64,000 nt of DNA from Lactifluus volemus (Eukaryota > Basidiomycota > Agaricomycetes > Russulales > Russulaceae). Made by a program: the position numbers and the translations under genes. The notes beneath the pieces are model-generated. The model was not told the origin of the DNA, ran no database searches, and saw only the letters and a list, made by a program, of their open reading frames with translations. This document shows positions 23,461 to 36,022 of this stretch, one piece after another. The stretch covers positions 744,001-808,000 of the forward strand of contig WTXI01000002.1 in the NCBI GenBank assembly GCA_022376515.1, given 5' to 3'. The number at the start of each line of letters is the position of its first letter. Position 1 is the first letter of the stretch.

Positions 23461-26300
23461 ATGGAAGAACCAGAACCACCGCCTACCGCGCATACACTCA
23501 GACCTCACCATATCAGTATACTCATGGTTATAATGCTACTTTATCGACATTACCCGCGCAAAAGGTTCCATCCGTCTTTTCTTATCCGAGTTCATAAAAT
23601 CTTGCTGCAGGAAATCGTCGAGGTGGGCCATTTGATGGACAGCGTCGTCTCGTTAAACCCTGTTTCTAGGTGACCCCACCAATGTCGTTTCATAAGCTGC
23701 TAGAGGCTCTCAAGGCTGCTCCACACAGCAACGACGACGGCGCGATTCCCTTTTTTGAGTCTCTTAAACCAAAGGTATGTATGGTTCCCTGAAGATTATG
23801 TCATTTTCTCAATGACAAGGTGATAGTACATGGATTTTGTCTCTGTCGACCATATGACGAACTTCTTCCATGGTTAGCTCGATCCCTTTGAGAGTCTTTC
23901 GTGACCTGACGAATGTTTCAGGTGTATCCTATCTATATGTAGACCATAAAGGCGGTGAAGAGGTATGCGTTCTAGCAGCATTTCTGGTTGATCGTATTGC
24001 TCAACAAATTTGTAGGCGGATATTGTGGGTCCCTCTCTAAGCATTCGCAGCTGACAGGTCTCACTTCTCTTCTTAGAGTCGGCGCTCAATGTTTGGCTAT
24101 TTTTGCCGCAGGGCCGTTGTTTCATACATGAAACTTTCCTTCGCGGGCGTCTCTAAACTTCGTATCGATTACCACGAATGGCTGAACGGGGGCACAACGG
24201 CAGGATACGAGCACTTTCAGAGGGATCTCATCACATATGGTATGGAATAAATTTACTCTTGTTCCCCTGATTGAGCAATGTAGACAGATTCTCTGCTGTT
24301 GAAGACACATGCAGATGAGGATCCCCAAGCCGAGCCAGATGCTTACTCAGAGTTCGTAAATTTTGTCTTTTTTTAAACCTTTATTACTGACTGCTGCTCA
24401 GTTTCGAACGTGGACTCGCCATTGGTGACTCAAACTTGGCCTCAGAAAATCTACGGCGGTTCTTCGAACAACATTTCCACGAAGGAAGCGACTCGTCAGT
24501 AAGCCCTTTATTGATTTTGGTATCTATGTCCTCGAACATTGCACGGTAGCGGCATGCGGCAACATGCCCTCTTGAACCTCTCACGCATGCACTATCTTCG
24601 GCACGAGTACACTGCAGCCCGCAAGGTCTTCGTCATCCTTCATTTTTTATTCCTTCCGAGTGTGCTGACGTTGATATGTACAGTTTCTGGTCGAGGCAAT
24701 TGAAATGTCTCGCCTGGCCGGAGATAAGGAAACACTGCAACACTGTCAAGGGTGTGTTTGACCTTGCATACGATTTATTGTTTCCTACCTGATGTACTTT
24801 AGATTATTGCATCGACTTCCACCAAAACAGAAGAATTCCAAACCCGCTATTAACGAGATCCAACCTGGTCTCCATCCAATTGAGGTCCTCTTTGATGTCG
24901 AGAAGCTCCTGAGAGTCAACAGCGTAAGTCATGTCGATCTCGCTTGGTCCTGACCATGACAACGAATTGGGGAACAAGGGCCAGCCTTTAAGCGCCGCTT
25001 TTGAAAAGATCATTCAGGCAATTGGTCTTTATGACCATTGGATTGATGTACAAGGAAACCACCTCGATGATGCAGAGCAATGGAGTCAACACGCTGTCCA
25101 ATCAGTTGTCTGGAGTGCAGCAGGTGAACTACCTGTTTTGGGGAATTTTTGGCATTTATCAACATCCATGCAGGATGCGAAAAATTGGCGATTGTTGAAG
25201 AGAATATTGTCACCGCCTTCGCCGAGGTCGGTGGAGATAGCAACAACGCTATAACTATTACCTTGAATCGTGCTTATAGGGTGCGCTTCACTGCTCAGCG
25301 ATAACGTGTTCCGTGACCAGTGAACCTCAGAACGCGAGACAAGGGAGATACCAAGGCGCAATTGCTGTTCTTCTAGAGCCTAACGTTTGGAGGGGCCTGA
25401 GCCTGAACGATTATTCGAAATGGGCCTCGCAGATCTGGCATATTCTTGTTTTGCGAGCAAGCAGGCGGTTGAGTCATTTCATGCATTCCTACCATCCCGA
25501 ACTAAACGAGGTGGATATGAGCAGCGGTCAGCAGCGGCAGTATCACGACCTTTTGAAAACCATGCGTCCTGCAGGGTCTTTCAATCCTCGAGACTATTTC
25601 TTCAACGTTTCCGCTTCAATAATATCAAACATCCGAGATCCACTGTACGAATTTTTACAGATGCAGGTATGCTTATTTGAATCATAGTTTTCCAACCTTG
25701 ACTGACGCTTTGGTGGCAGCAAGTTGGCCAGGCTGCTACCACAGTCGAGCAGCTTCTGAGAGCTTTATGGCACTCGGAGTTCCAGGGCCGGTATGGTTCA
25801 TACCGTACGGGGCTTATTTTGCTGGCCGACATTGGCCTTGAATTCGGGATGACCAAACGCTGCAAAAGGATTCTGGAGGAGATTATGCCACAGGTTAGTG
25901 ACCCAATTACGGGATGCCAAACGAATCTAATGTGACAGCATAGGTTATTGATGGGGACGATCTTGAACAACGTGCTCTTGCCTGCTTTACTCTTGCGCGT
26001 TGCACCATCGCAGCTGGGGAACAATCACCCGAGTCCATCCGCGAAGCCTTGCCGTATCTTGATATTGCAGAGAAAGACTACACGACTCTGGAGATACTAC
26101 GTTCTCTTGCGGATGTGCAATTCTTCACATCTGTGCTATATCACAACCTAAACATGGTGGAAGAAAGGGATGCCGCTGCTAGGAGACACCTCAAGACAGA
26201 GGAGGCCATGCAGGAGGCTGCTGTTGTGGTCGCGGAGGGTTGGATAGATCAAGTGTGGGAGCTTGTACTAGACGTCGGAGCTGCAATTGCGAAGCGATAG
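23461..26300 (+). CDS. APC5: Anaphase-promoting complex subunit 5
   Basis: APC5 is a TPR scaffold subunit of the APC/C ubiquitin ligase that drives exit from mitosis. Met 23461 starts MEEPEPPPTAHTLRPHHISI, matching the conserved LRPHH beginning of the family. Later exons give FHKLLEALKAAP, MDFVSVDHMTNFF, SRRSMFGYFCRRAVVSYMKL, LRIDYHEWLNGGTTAGYEHF, RQHALLNLSRMHYLRHEYTA (the APC5 motif within the TPR array), FLVEAIEMSRLAGDKETLQH, LLHRLPPKQ, RQGRYQGAIAVLLEP and a C-terminus with LPYLDIAEKDYTTLEILRSL and FFTSVLYHNLNMVEERDAA. There are ten or more short introns. Frame breaks near 23880 and 25300 probably reflect missing bases or exon ends I could not fix. The family match rests on several separate motifs in the right order. 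Confidence 0.9.
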
Positions 26301-26508
26301 CTAATGAATGGGGCTAATTGTACATTTTATTCACCGGTTCTCATTGAAAAAGCGAGCGGTTCTCTCGAACGTAGTTGACACCGGGGATCAAGCTAACTGC
26401 AGCAAACCAAAGGATATATTACTGAATTGGAAGAATTAAGGGGCGGGGGGACCAATACATTGTATACAACAACCAAGTTAGAAGAATATGAGGCAAAGGG
26501 TCATCTCA

Positions 26509-27963
26509 TCAAGGTGAAGCAAGTCCGCTGAACTGAAAGGCGAGTCTCTCCCGAATCCACTGCGACTTGCTTACCGCCCAAAATACCCAGTCGCGAATGG
26601 TGTAGATGTGAATCGGGGACCAAGCAAACTTGGCCTGGAAGGCGGGTGACATGCCCACTGCGCCGGCCATGATCTTGGTCATCTTGATCACTTTGAGCGC
26701 GCTCTGGCGGCGCGCCTCCATGTGTTTGCGCACTTTCTCGTCCGACTCTTGCGAGCGGCCTGCCGTGAGCGAGGCGGCTATGACAGGGCCGACCGAGATG
26801 GCGTCGCGCAGGCCGAGATTCATACCTTGGCCTCCTGCGGGGGGATGAATGTGCGCGGCATCGCCGATGAGACAGACGCTGGCGCCGGACGATGGACCGT
26901 CGCCACCAAAGTAGGTGAAGAACGTCTCGGCGACGGCGTAGCGGGTGAGGAAGCGGGTCGACCAGACCACGTCGCTGACGCTCACCGTCTTTGCGTTCTT
27001 GTTCTTCCTGTCGCGCGAGAACGAGTGCGGGCCGTACTTTTCGAGCAAGTCCTGGCAGTACTCCACCGATGGCTTGGAAGGGGGCGCTCCGGAGGAGAGG
27101 GGGACGCCGGAAGCGAGGCGGTAGACGGTCTTTCCTTGGGAGTCTTTTGAGTTTTTCACGGGATAGACGAGGGGACAGCAGACGAAGAAACTCTCGGTGC
27201 TGACGACGCCGTACAGAATTTTGGGCATCGGAGGGGGTTCAGAGAACGTGACATCGGCAATGATCATCTGCGCCATAGAGTTCGCCTCGTCGGGCTTTCC
27301 AGAAGAAGAACCAGGGTCCAAGAAGGCTATTCCGCATTCTTTCCGTATCTGAGGCCACGATTAGAATTAGATAACGAAGGAGATTTTAAAAAAAACGTAC
27401 CGGAGAATGGATGCCATCTGCACCAATGACATATTTTGCGGTGATGGACTCACCATTCTCGAACGAGACATCTGCTGCACCGCTGGCTTTGGAACTTTGA
27501 TGCATGCCCACAGCTTTATACGGGCGGAAAATGGGATTCCAACTTCCTTCAGCTTGTTACCGAGAATCTCTTCGGTGATGTGCTGGGGGAGGAGGATGTA
27601 GAAGGGAAAGCGGGTCTTTCCAATCAACCCGTTAAAGTCGGCACCGAGAAGAAGGTTGTTGTTACGATCAAAGTAGTCGATGCTTGTAGTCGTAATTCCA
27701 CGGTTGACTATCTCATCAGCGCAACCAATGGTGTCTAGCGCCTTGAGTAGCATTAAATGGGAGTACGCGGACAATCGACACAAGACCCTCACCTCCAAAG
27801 TTGCGGCATGGATCACTATCGCACGAGATGTATGGTCATCTTGATGGACAGCATCGACGATAGTGATGTCCTTGACACCGGAATACCAAAGAGACAGGGC
27901 GCACGCCATACCAGCAGGCCCTGCTCCAACAACGAGGACTGTGGTGCTTGATGGGAAGGACAT
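26509..27963 (-). CDS. FAD-dependent monooxygenase (phenol hydroxylase-like)
   Basis: This is a class A flavoprotein hydroxylase that uses NAD(P)H and O2 on an aromatic or related substrate that cannot be named from sequence. Met 27963 opens MSFPSSTTVLVVGAGPAGMA, the GxGxxG dinucleotide fold. Exon 2 begins ALDTIGCADEIV after an intron at about 27793-27740. KYVIGADGIHSP holds the GADG motif, and SVCLIGDAAHIHPPAGGQGM the second FAD-binding GD motif with its conserved Pro. The C-terminal tail is short and ends FSGLASP, without the thioredoxin-like domain of full phenol hydroxylases. The frame jumps at about 27527-27538 (CCC/TTTT context), where one base seems missing. It is divergent from the XMAP215 gene with 477 bp between starts. 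No biosynthetic neighbours suggest a pathway. Confidence 0.9.
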
Positions 27964-28440
27964 GATGTCAACTTAGCTGGTGGAGAATGAGAATGAGCTT
28001 GGGGTTATATATAACCAGCAGTACGTGTCCGGGTCGGAAAAAGGGCGGCATGATGTGACAACTAAGTCTTGCATAAGTCTTCGGAAAGATGATCAGGGAC
28101 GGTGGGACTGTGCAGTGCCTTTGACGACTTTGGGTTGTGTCCTTGGGGACGCAGGGCAATCATATGATGTAGACGAGTACTCAACTCAGTTCAGGACAGC
28201 GCTCGCGCCATAGACAGGCTTGAGAATTAACAAGCGAGATGACGAAGCAGAGAAGAATTGGCCGAGAGAGTCGGAAAGTCTAAGTCACAATTTCCGACAG
28301 CAGGGCGCCGGGTGGCCCGGGTGTTGACAAAATGGCCGACACGTTACGTCACAATTGTCACGCTCTTTCTCCGTTGGTTGGTCGCGTCTTGAGCCTCGGC
28401 GCGGTTGAGTCCGGACGTGTGAACACCCTTTCCCACCTTG
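27964..28440. promoter_or_regulatory. Bidirectional promoter region, monooxygenase / XMAP215
   Basis: The 477-bp gap lies between two divergent start codons. A TATA-like stretch (GGTTATATATAACC, palindromic) sits at about 28002-28015, close to the monooxygenase start, and would suit regulated transcription of that gene. No coding segment is seen. Confidence 0.5.
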
Positions 28441-31400
28441 ATGGATGGACAACCTCCCCCGGAGGAAGACTTTTCTACTCTCTCCATCGAAGATAGGCTC
28501 TCCCACAAGAATTGGAAAGCACGTGTTAGCGCTTATGAGACCCTCGTCAAAACTTTTCAGCTAACAGCATCCGATACCGACCCCGCGTTCAGGCCTTACA
28601 CTTCCAATCCTGATATCCTCAAGAGGATCGTCACAGATTCAAATGCAGTTGCGCAAGAGAAGGGTGTTGAATGCGTCATAGCGTTCGTCAAATTTGCCGG
28701 CGAGAACGCGGCAAGGTCGAAAGACGCCGTAGTTCCTGCCTTGGTCGACAAGTGCTTTGGATCCACGCGAGCTGGTACGAAAGGCCAGGCGATCGAACTA
28801 ACACTCCAATATGTTGAAGTAGGCAATGGTGGTGCTGGTATAGTGGTGCGTGGCTATTCCAGACATCACACACTTCGCGGTGACCATTTCTGTGTTCAGG
28901 AACATGTATTATCTGGATTGGCCGCAAAACAGCCGAAAGCTGTTGCGGGAACCGTGACTGTATTAAAGGAGATCGTTCGGTGAGTTGTGTGTCCATCTAT
29001 TCTATCGTTTTCCTCCGCTTTAAATCCCGAACACCCGACGAGCAAGATTCGAAGGGAATGCAAGAGCAGCGCTGGGCAGACCTGTCTCATGTTGCTATTG
29101 CCACTGCTGCGACGCTGATATTTGCTTGTTCACTAATTATCGTCTCCCTGGTATGTAGTTTATTTGGTACGCAAGTGACACCTCCTGCACCTATTCTCAA
29201 AGCCCTACCAAAAATCTTTGGCCACTCAGACAAGGCTGTACGATCTGAGGGAACCAACCTTGCACACGCTCTGTATCAGTATCTTGGCACTGGAATCGAA
29301 CCATGGATAACGGATCTCAAGCCGGTACAAGTCAAAGAATTGAAGGAAGCTTGGGAAAGCATGGAGAAGGAAGGACGGGGGAAAGGCAGTCTCAAGCCAG
29401 AGCGCATGACACGGCAGCAAGCGAGGGATGCAGAGCAGAATGCGGATAGTGGAGAGGGGACGCAGGAGACGATTCTGCTGTCGTAGAAGGTGCGTCCACG
29501 ATTTCAATTGTTTGTTTAAGGGTACGAATGATGAGGAACAGATCTTGCACCTCCGGATCCTCGACAATTTGCAGAACAAGTCGATATCACACCGAAACTT
29601 CCTGCAAATCTCCATGCTAAACTCACGTCATCCAAATGGAAAGAGCGGAAGGAGGTCCTTGACGATCTCTTGACTCTCCTCAACGCTACGCCTCGGATCA
29701 AGGAAGCGTCAGAATTTGGAGAGCTTTGCAAGGCGTTAGCATTGCGAGTGCAGAGCGATGCAAACATCAATTGCGTCATGGTCGCAGTTCAGTGTCTCGA
29801 GGGCCTGGCAAAAGGCTTGATGGGTCATTTTGGCCGATATAGGGAGATCGTTGTGCCTTCAATGCTCGAGCGGCTGAAGGAAAGGAAAGCCACTGTCACG
29901 GACACCATTGGTGCATCCTTGGATGCCATTTTCGAAACGGTATGTAGAGCAATCTTTGCATGGAAGTCTTCCTTTTTGAGCGCCTTTGCAGACATCACTT
30001 GCAGACATTATTGGCGATGTTCTACCTGCTTTATCAAATAAGAATCCCCAAGTCAAGGAGGGTGCTTGCAAATTTCTGACGCGCTGCCTCTCAACATCGA
30101 AACAAGCCATCTCTCCACCGCAGGTCAAGCCTGTTTCCGAGGCTTTAGCTACGCTTCTTGAGGATTCTTATGCCGGGGCCCGCGACGAGGCCGCAAATGC
30201 ATTTGGCACACTCATGAAAATGGTTGGCGAGCGTCCTCTCGTGGCCGTGATGGATAGCCTTGCCGATGTTCGTAAAGCGAAAGTGAAGGAAGCCTATGAG
30301 AAAGCGACCGTAAAGGCAAAGGCTAGTGCGCCCGCCCCCAAGCCGCCACCCGCCGCCAAAGCTCCCGTGAAGAAAGTCGCGAAGAAGTCGCTTCCATCTA
30401 CCGCCGAGGTACACGCCTCACCTCCGAAGACGATCCGCCCGTACCTGAGAAGAAAGACCGTGGACCACCGGCGCGCCTGTCATCTAAGAAAGCCCCTGCC
30501 GGCGCGCCGGCTGCGTCAGGTTCCACACCTGCGAAGAAGCCACCCCCCGCGGCCGCGGCCGCGGCTTCTGCTGCAGCATCCAAACCGGGGAAGGGCGGTG
30601 CGCCCTCTCAGCCAGGTGCACTCGACACTTTCAAGTATAAGCATACGCCAGAGGACGCAGAGGCACTCGCTGCCGAGCTTATTCCGCCTAATTTCATTAC
30701 TGATCTTGGCGACGCTAATTGGAAGACCCGACTGGCCGCGTTGGAAGAGCTGACAGTCTGGGTCGAAAGCATGGTGGAGGAACTCGATGCAGAGGTCATT
30801 GTCCGCGCTCTTGGGAAGAAGGGCTGGGGGGAGAAGAACTTCAGTTTCGGCCAAGTTGTACGGAATCTTGGTTATTCTCGCAGAGCGTTGCCCCTCTTTT
30901 GGGAGATCTTGCGTAGCACTATCCATTCCACACCTTTCGGAGAAGCTGGGGGACGCCAAGCTAAAGAAGTCAGCAAGCGATGCATTAGGAGCGTGTGCGG
31001 AGAAGACGTCATTACAGTTCGTCCTTAACATGGGTATGTCTGACTTTTGTGTCTCTGGTGATGCCCACTGACATGATATGTGAAGCATACGAGCCGCTCA
31101 ACAAAATTAAGGCACCCAAGGCACTCGCAGACGCATTGGGATGGATCGAACAGGCTCTTCCGAGTTCGGTATTGCTGGCTTGTCGCTCCGCGGCCTCATC
31201 GAGTTTCTGAAAGGCGGGCTTAAGAATTCGAATGCCGCAGTGCGAACTAGCGCAACCAAAACTCTGGTAATGGTCAAGCTGTTTGCAGGCTCAAGTATCA
31301 GCGATCTTCTGGGCGACCTTAATCCACAACTTCTTGCTACAATTCAAAGCGAATTTGAAAAGGTTGAAGGTAATCCCGCTCCGGAACCTACGCGTCAATC

Positions 31401-34400
31401 AGTGGATGTCCTCGCTATGGCACCACAGGGAGGCTCTGGGGCAAGAGTGGGGCTGCCCCTAGTGCCTTAGATGATCTCTTCCCACGTGTGGAAATTGATG
31501 GATTGATGAAAGGCACCACAATCCTTGCTGACGCTAAAAGTGAAGCGTGGAAGACCAAGAAAGAGGCACTAGAAACCTTGCAGGCTATCTTAGACCAGGG
31601 TGCAAACAAACGCTTGAAACCTCAAATGGGCACGTTTATTTCTTATTTTACCTTAACAGGCTAACAGTCTCAAATTTCCAGGCGAAATCGGACAGATCTT
31701 GAAGGCGCGCGTCACAGATTCGAACAAGGCCGTCCAGATGCTCGCGCTCGACATCGTAGCTCGGATAGCCACTGGAATGGGCAAGCCGTTCGAAAAGCAG
31801 ACACGTTTCTTTGTGCTGGCCGTTTGCACTGTGCTTTCAGACCAGAAGGCACCTATCCGCGCAGCAGCTATTCAGACCCTGACTCGATGTCACCGCTTGT
31901 GAAGGACTAGATGCCCTCGTTCAGGGAATAACGCTGCACTGGAGGTCAATCAACCACTACAACGAGCCCAACTGATGAGTTGGATCGTCGACTGGCTCAA
32001 GGAGCATGAATGGCTCCAAGTTTGGATCTGAGTAACTGGATTGCTCCAATAGTGGGATGTCTAGATGACCGCAACGGCGACGTTCGCAAGGGCGCACAGG
32101 CAATCTTACCCTATCTCATTGCATCTGCCGGGTTCGATCAAGTGATGAACCAGACGAATTCACTGAAGCCTGCTTCAAAAGCGAGCGCCGCGCCCCTGAT
32201 CCAGGCAGCTCGTGCAGCGCCCAAGCAGTAACCTCTACTCCCCCCGCAGCAGCACCCACCCCTACGAAGGCTCCAGTCGTCTCTAAACCACCTGTCGCCA
32301 GCCCCCCTTCTCCACCCCCAGGAGAGTCCAGTCCACCCCAGTCACCTAGCCCGTCGGTGGCCCCTGGGGGAAGATCCGGGCTTGTAGGTAAACCTGGGTC
32401 CGTGCGTCGCAAGTTACCGCTGGGATCTGTTTCGCGTCCCGAGTCGCGTACGGAGAACTTCGAAGAAGTTGCCACACCACGTGCCCCGACAAGACTAAGT
32501 GGACCAGGGATGAAACGATTTGGACTGGCACCCCCCGCCACCAAGAGTGCACCTGCCTCGATGCCTGTCTCCGCAGCGCCCTCTCACGAGTCTCTGCCGC
32601 TACATGGGATGAGCTCGGACGTGAAGAGAGTTCGACTATTGAAGGATGTTGGCAAGTGGATCAACGAAGGGGGAGCAACGCGCAAGGATTTGGCAGATCT
32701 CTTGCAACATCAGATGGAACCTGCCTCCTCGAAAGATTTGATCGCCAATCTCTTTAGCCACGATCACAACGCGGTCAACGATCATGTCAATGGCTGACAA
32801 TGCTCAGTGACTTTTACACCGACTTGCAGGCCGGCAGCGATGGTCTTGGACTGACCGAGGACGATGCCAGAGCCATTGGGATAGCAAATTCCGACCTGCA
32901 CTTAAATACGTCTCGATCAAGGTTCATGACCCCCATCGAACCTGGTTTCCAAGTGTCTGGACGTGATTGATGCGGTGTTGGCCTTCATGAGGAATATCGA
33001 TTACCAGCTGACCGAACCTGAAGCGTTGTGCTTCATTCCTACCTTAGTTCACAAGGTAGGTGAATATTTTGTACGTAATTCACTGCTCATTGTCGATAGT
33101 TCGGCGACGCTCGGGAGCCTGTTCGCATCCGGGTGCAGCAAATCTTTCAAACGCTCACCAAGGTGTACGCATATAGCCGAGTTTCCAGTTAGTGCTTGAT
33201 CACGGCTTGAAGTCGAAAGTTGCCAAGACACGCCAACTGTCTCTTGACGAACTGGGAGGAATTTGAAGCGGTCAGGCATGGGGGCGTGCCACCCTGCAAA
33301 GGATTGTCCAGTTATTGCCTCGCTGATTTCAGACAAGGATCCTAGCGTTCGAAAGTCGCACTCTCAGCTTTGAGGTTTGTCTCTTTTAGCTTGGTGTATG
33401 TCTTCCTATTCACGCGGGCCCATTAGCGAGGTTTATTTGCTCGAGGGCGAGAAGGTTTGGTCTCTTGTCGGATCTCTCAGTCCTAAAGACAAAACCCAGC
33501 TCGAAGAGAGACTGCGTCGTGTGGCCGGCCCAGCACCCCGATAAGCGTGAGTTTGGGAAGGATGCCTTGCGCTACCACCATCCCAGATCTCGCGCTTGAC
33601 GGCGGCATTGCAAGACCGGCGTCACCGTCATCAGCTTTACCCCGCCCAGGAGGCATCCCACGGTCAGGAAGCCCAACAACAGGAGGTCCCCGCCTGTCTC
33701 AGCCTACACCCGCCGCTTCCGCAAGATCAATGACACCAGTAGCGTCTCAGGTTGCCAAACCAACTTCACAAATCCCAGGTCCAACATCTCCGACTCGGGG
33801 AAAGAGTATGCTACCCTCTCGCTTAGCTCCTCCAAGAAGCCGAGCCGGGACGTTACGTTCCACCCTCGTACCCTCAACCGATTCTACCGGCACCCATACA
33901 AATGGAACAAATCATCCTGACGCCCAGAGTTCTAAAGTCGAATCTTGGAGAAGTACGGAATCCTCTGAGGACCCGGAGATTCCTCCAGAATCCGGGAGCA
34001 ATGTATCAATTACGATTTCCAGTATCATGAGCAGCGATTCGGATCGCAGCGTTGACGCGCTGAAAAAAGTTCAGAAGATTCTTCAGCTTGGCCCGGATGG
34101 TGGACCGTCATCCCCCCAGTATCGGGACCTTGCGGAGCACACGGAAGGTCTTCTCGAGACCGTCACACTTCAAATGACCCATGCGTTCGACAAACCGGAA
34201 GAGAACATTCGACTCGCGAAGCACTTGATCCAGACTCTAAATGCGTTCTGTGACAATCCTCTGCTCGCCGAATCGTTGACTGTCGACATTCTCACCGCTC
34301 TCTTTGAGGAGTTAGCCCTGCGTCTTCTACAGACTGATGATAGCCAAGACAAGGAAGTGAAAAATCTGTCGAGGTTCATCAATATGATCATGCTCCGGTT

Positions 34401-35678
34401 GTTCTCTACGGGACGCAGGATCACGGTTTTCCGGTGCGCCATATTCAAATATCAATAACGATTCGCCAATCATCTGACTGCTACTCAGCTCTCTATTTGC
34501 CCTTCTCCTTCAAATAGTCCGGCCATTCCCTGCCAATGGTACGCTGGCTGACTCTCAGGAAGCTAAAGTCGCCGAACTGGTTCTCAAGTGTATATGGAAA
34601 CTGGCCCGGAATATCCCGCAAGATCTGACAGATCTGAAGCTTGACCCAGTGGAGCTGTTTCCGGCAATCGAACACTTCCTACAAACTGTGCCTCCGAATG
34701 AGTGGCGAGCTCGCGCTACGAATCGCGTGCCCTGCGGAGATATGCCGCTGCGGACTGTGAAGGTCATTGTCCAGCATGTCGTTGGTGAGTCCGGGTGTAT
34801 TCTACATGGGTGGTCTTCACTTCTCACCCTCATTTGATTAAGCTCATTATGGAGATGAGGTCTATGACATTTTGTCAAACTCATTCGATGACCCTTCTGC
34901 CACCATCGTGTATCCTTACGTTTACAGGATCCTCAATTCGGCCTCACGTGCTGCTACGGACGATGTGCGCTCTCGAAAATTGTCAAACACCCCTCGAAGC
35001 TCTACTCCCGGTCTCAGTCGACCCGCATCTCCCCCAGAGACGGTCTCAGATGCAGCATCTGGGGACGTACGACGATCATCTCCGAGTCACCACACCAGTC
35101 GAAGCGTATCTTCTATAAATGGGCTAGTATCCCCGCCGATCGAAGAGCCAGACCCGGACGCGCAGTTGCTCAAGATTATCGGGCATATTTCCAGTGAAAC
35201 GACGGGTGCTATGCACAAAGAGGGCATCACGGAACTTCATCATTTCTTGAAAGCATATCCACAAAAGAAGAATAAAGTAGACAAAATGCTTGAATCTACG
35301 GGCCCTGCCTTCAGGAAATACATCTCCCGCGCCTTAGCTAGTAGAGCCGCCGAGGATGAGGAGAGGGAGGTTGCTGTCGCAGATACTCTCTCCAGTTAGT
35401 TTCTCTCTTGTTTATCAAGACACTACACCTTAATACTTTGTCTAGAACTAGAATCGAAATCACCGACTTCGCCGATGGCGACGACTTTCAACCGTGATGA
35501 TCCACCAAAGTCCCCGATCAGTGCGACCGGTGCGAACGGATCTGACCAAGAAAAGCAAAAAAAGTTGTCTAGGTTACATGATATCTTCCAATATCGGACG
35601 AGTACTATGAGTACGTCATCATCCCATGGCCGGTCAACACCCGCTTTTTCATCCTCCAATCGCGACCCTCCTGCCTAG
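28441..35678 (+). CDS. STU2: XMAP215/ch-TOG microtubule polymerase, five TOG domains
   Basis: It binds tubulin through TOG domains and speeds growth at microtubule plus ends and spindle poles. Met 28441 is followed by TOG1 (LSIEDRLSHKNWKARVSAYE, VALVDKCFG-type HEAT helices to about 29400). TOG2 covers about 29600-30300 (SSKWKERKEVLDDLLTLLN). TOG3 is about 30640-31370 (ITDLGDANWKTRLAALEEL). TOG4 is about 31480-32160 (EAWKTKKEALETLQAIL, DDRNGDVRKGAQAILPYL). TOG5 is about 32620-33400 (DVGKWINEGGATRKDLADLL, FMRNIDYQLTEPEA). Basic Ser/Pro linkers lie at 30330-30640 and 32230-32600, and 33590-34000 is another. A helical C-terminal domain (AFCDNPLLAESLTVDILTAL, LKLDPVELFPAIEHFL) and a final KEGITELHHFLKAYP segment match the animal C-terminal region. 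Many one-base losses (near 30410, 30850, 31435, 31900 and others) break the frame. I treat them as errors. Confidence 0.92.
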
Positions 35679-36022
35679 ACTTCTGTGATGTGTATTTATT
35701 TTCTTTCTACCCCCTTTTCACACTGGCTCGTGTTTTTTCCTTTCACGATTTGTATGCCCTATACCTGAAACTTGTATGTGATACCCATGGCTGTCTGGTG
35801 GGAACATTTCTATAACGTTTCATTCATTCTGTATTACTACTACCGATCATAAAGAAGTAATTGAACGAGGACACCTTTCGGCGTACATGTGAGAATCTTA
35901 AAGAGGAAATAGAACGGATCCGCAGCATCACGCGCACGAACAAGTCGAAACGTCAGGCGTTTGACCGGCCGGGCAAGTGCCATCTGTAAAGGCCGTGTTG
36001 ATCAGAAATCAGAAAAGTACAA
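35679..36022. terminator. Convergent 3' region, XMAP215 / secreted repeat protein
   Basis: The gap between two converging stops is 344 bp, AT-rich to about 35870, with no coding segment. It should hold both polyadenylation sites. Confidence 0.4.

Noticed and set aside
26722..27150. Plus-strand open frame of 142 codons
   Set aside because: It is the complement of the monooxygenase exon with GDAAHIHPPAGGQG; its composition is typical of a reverse-frame shadow.
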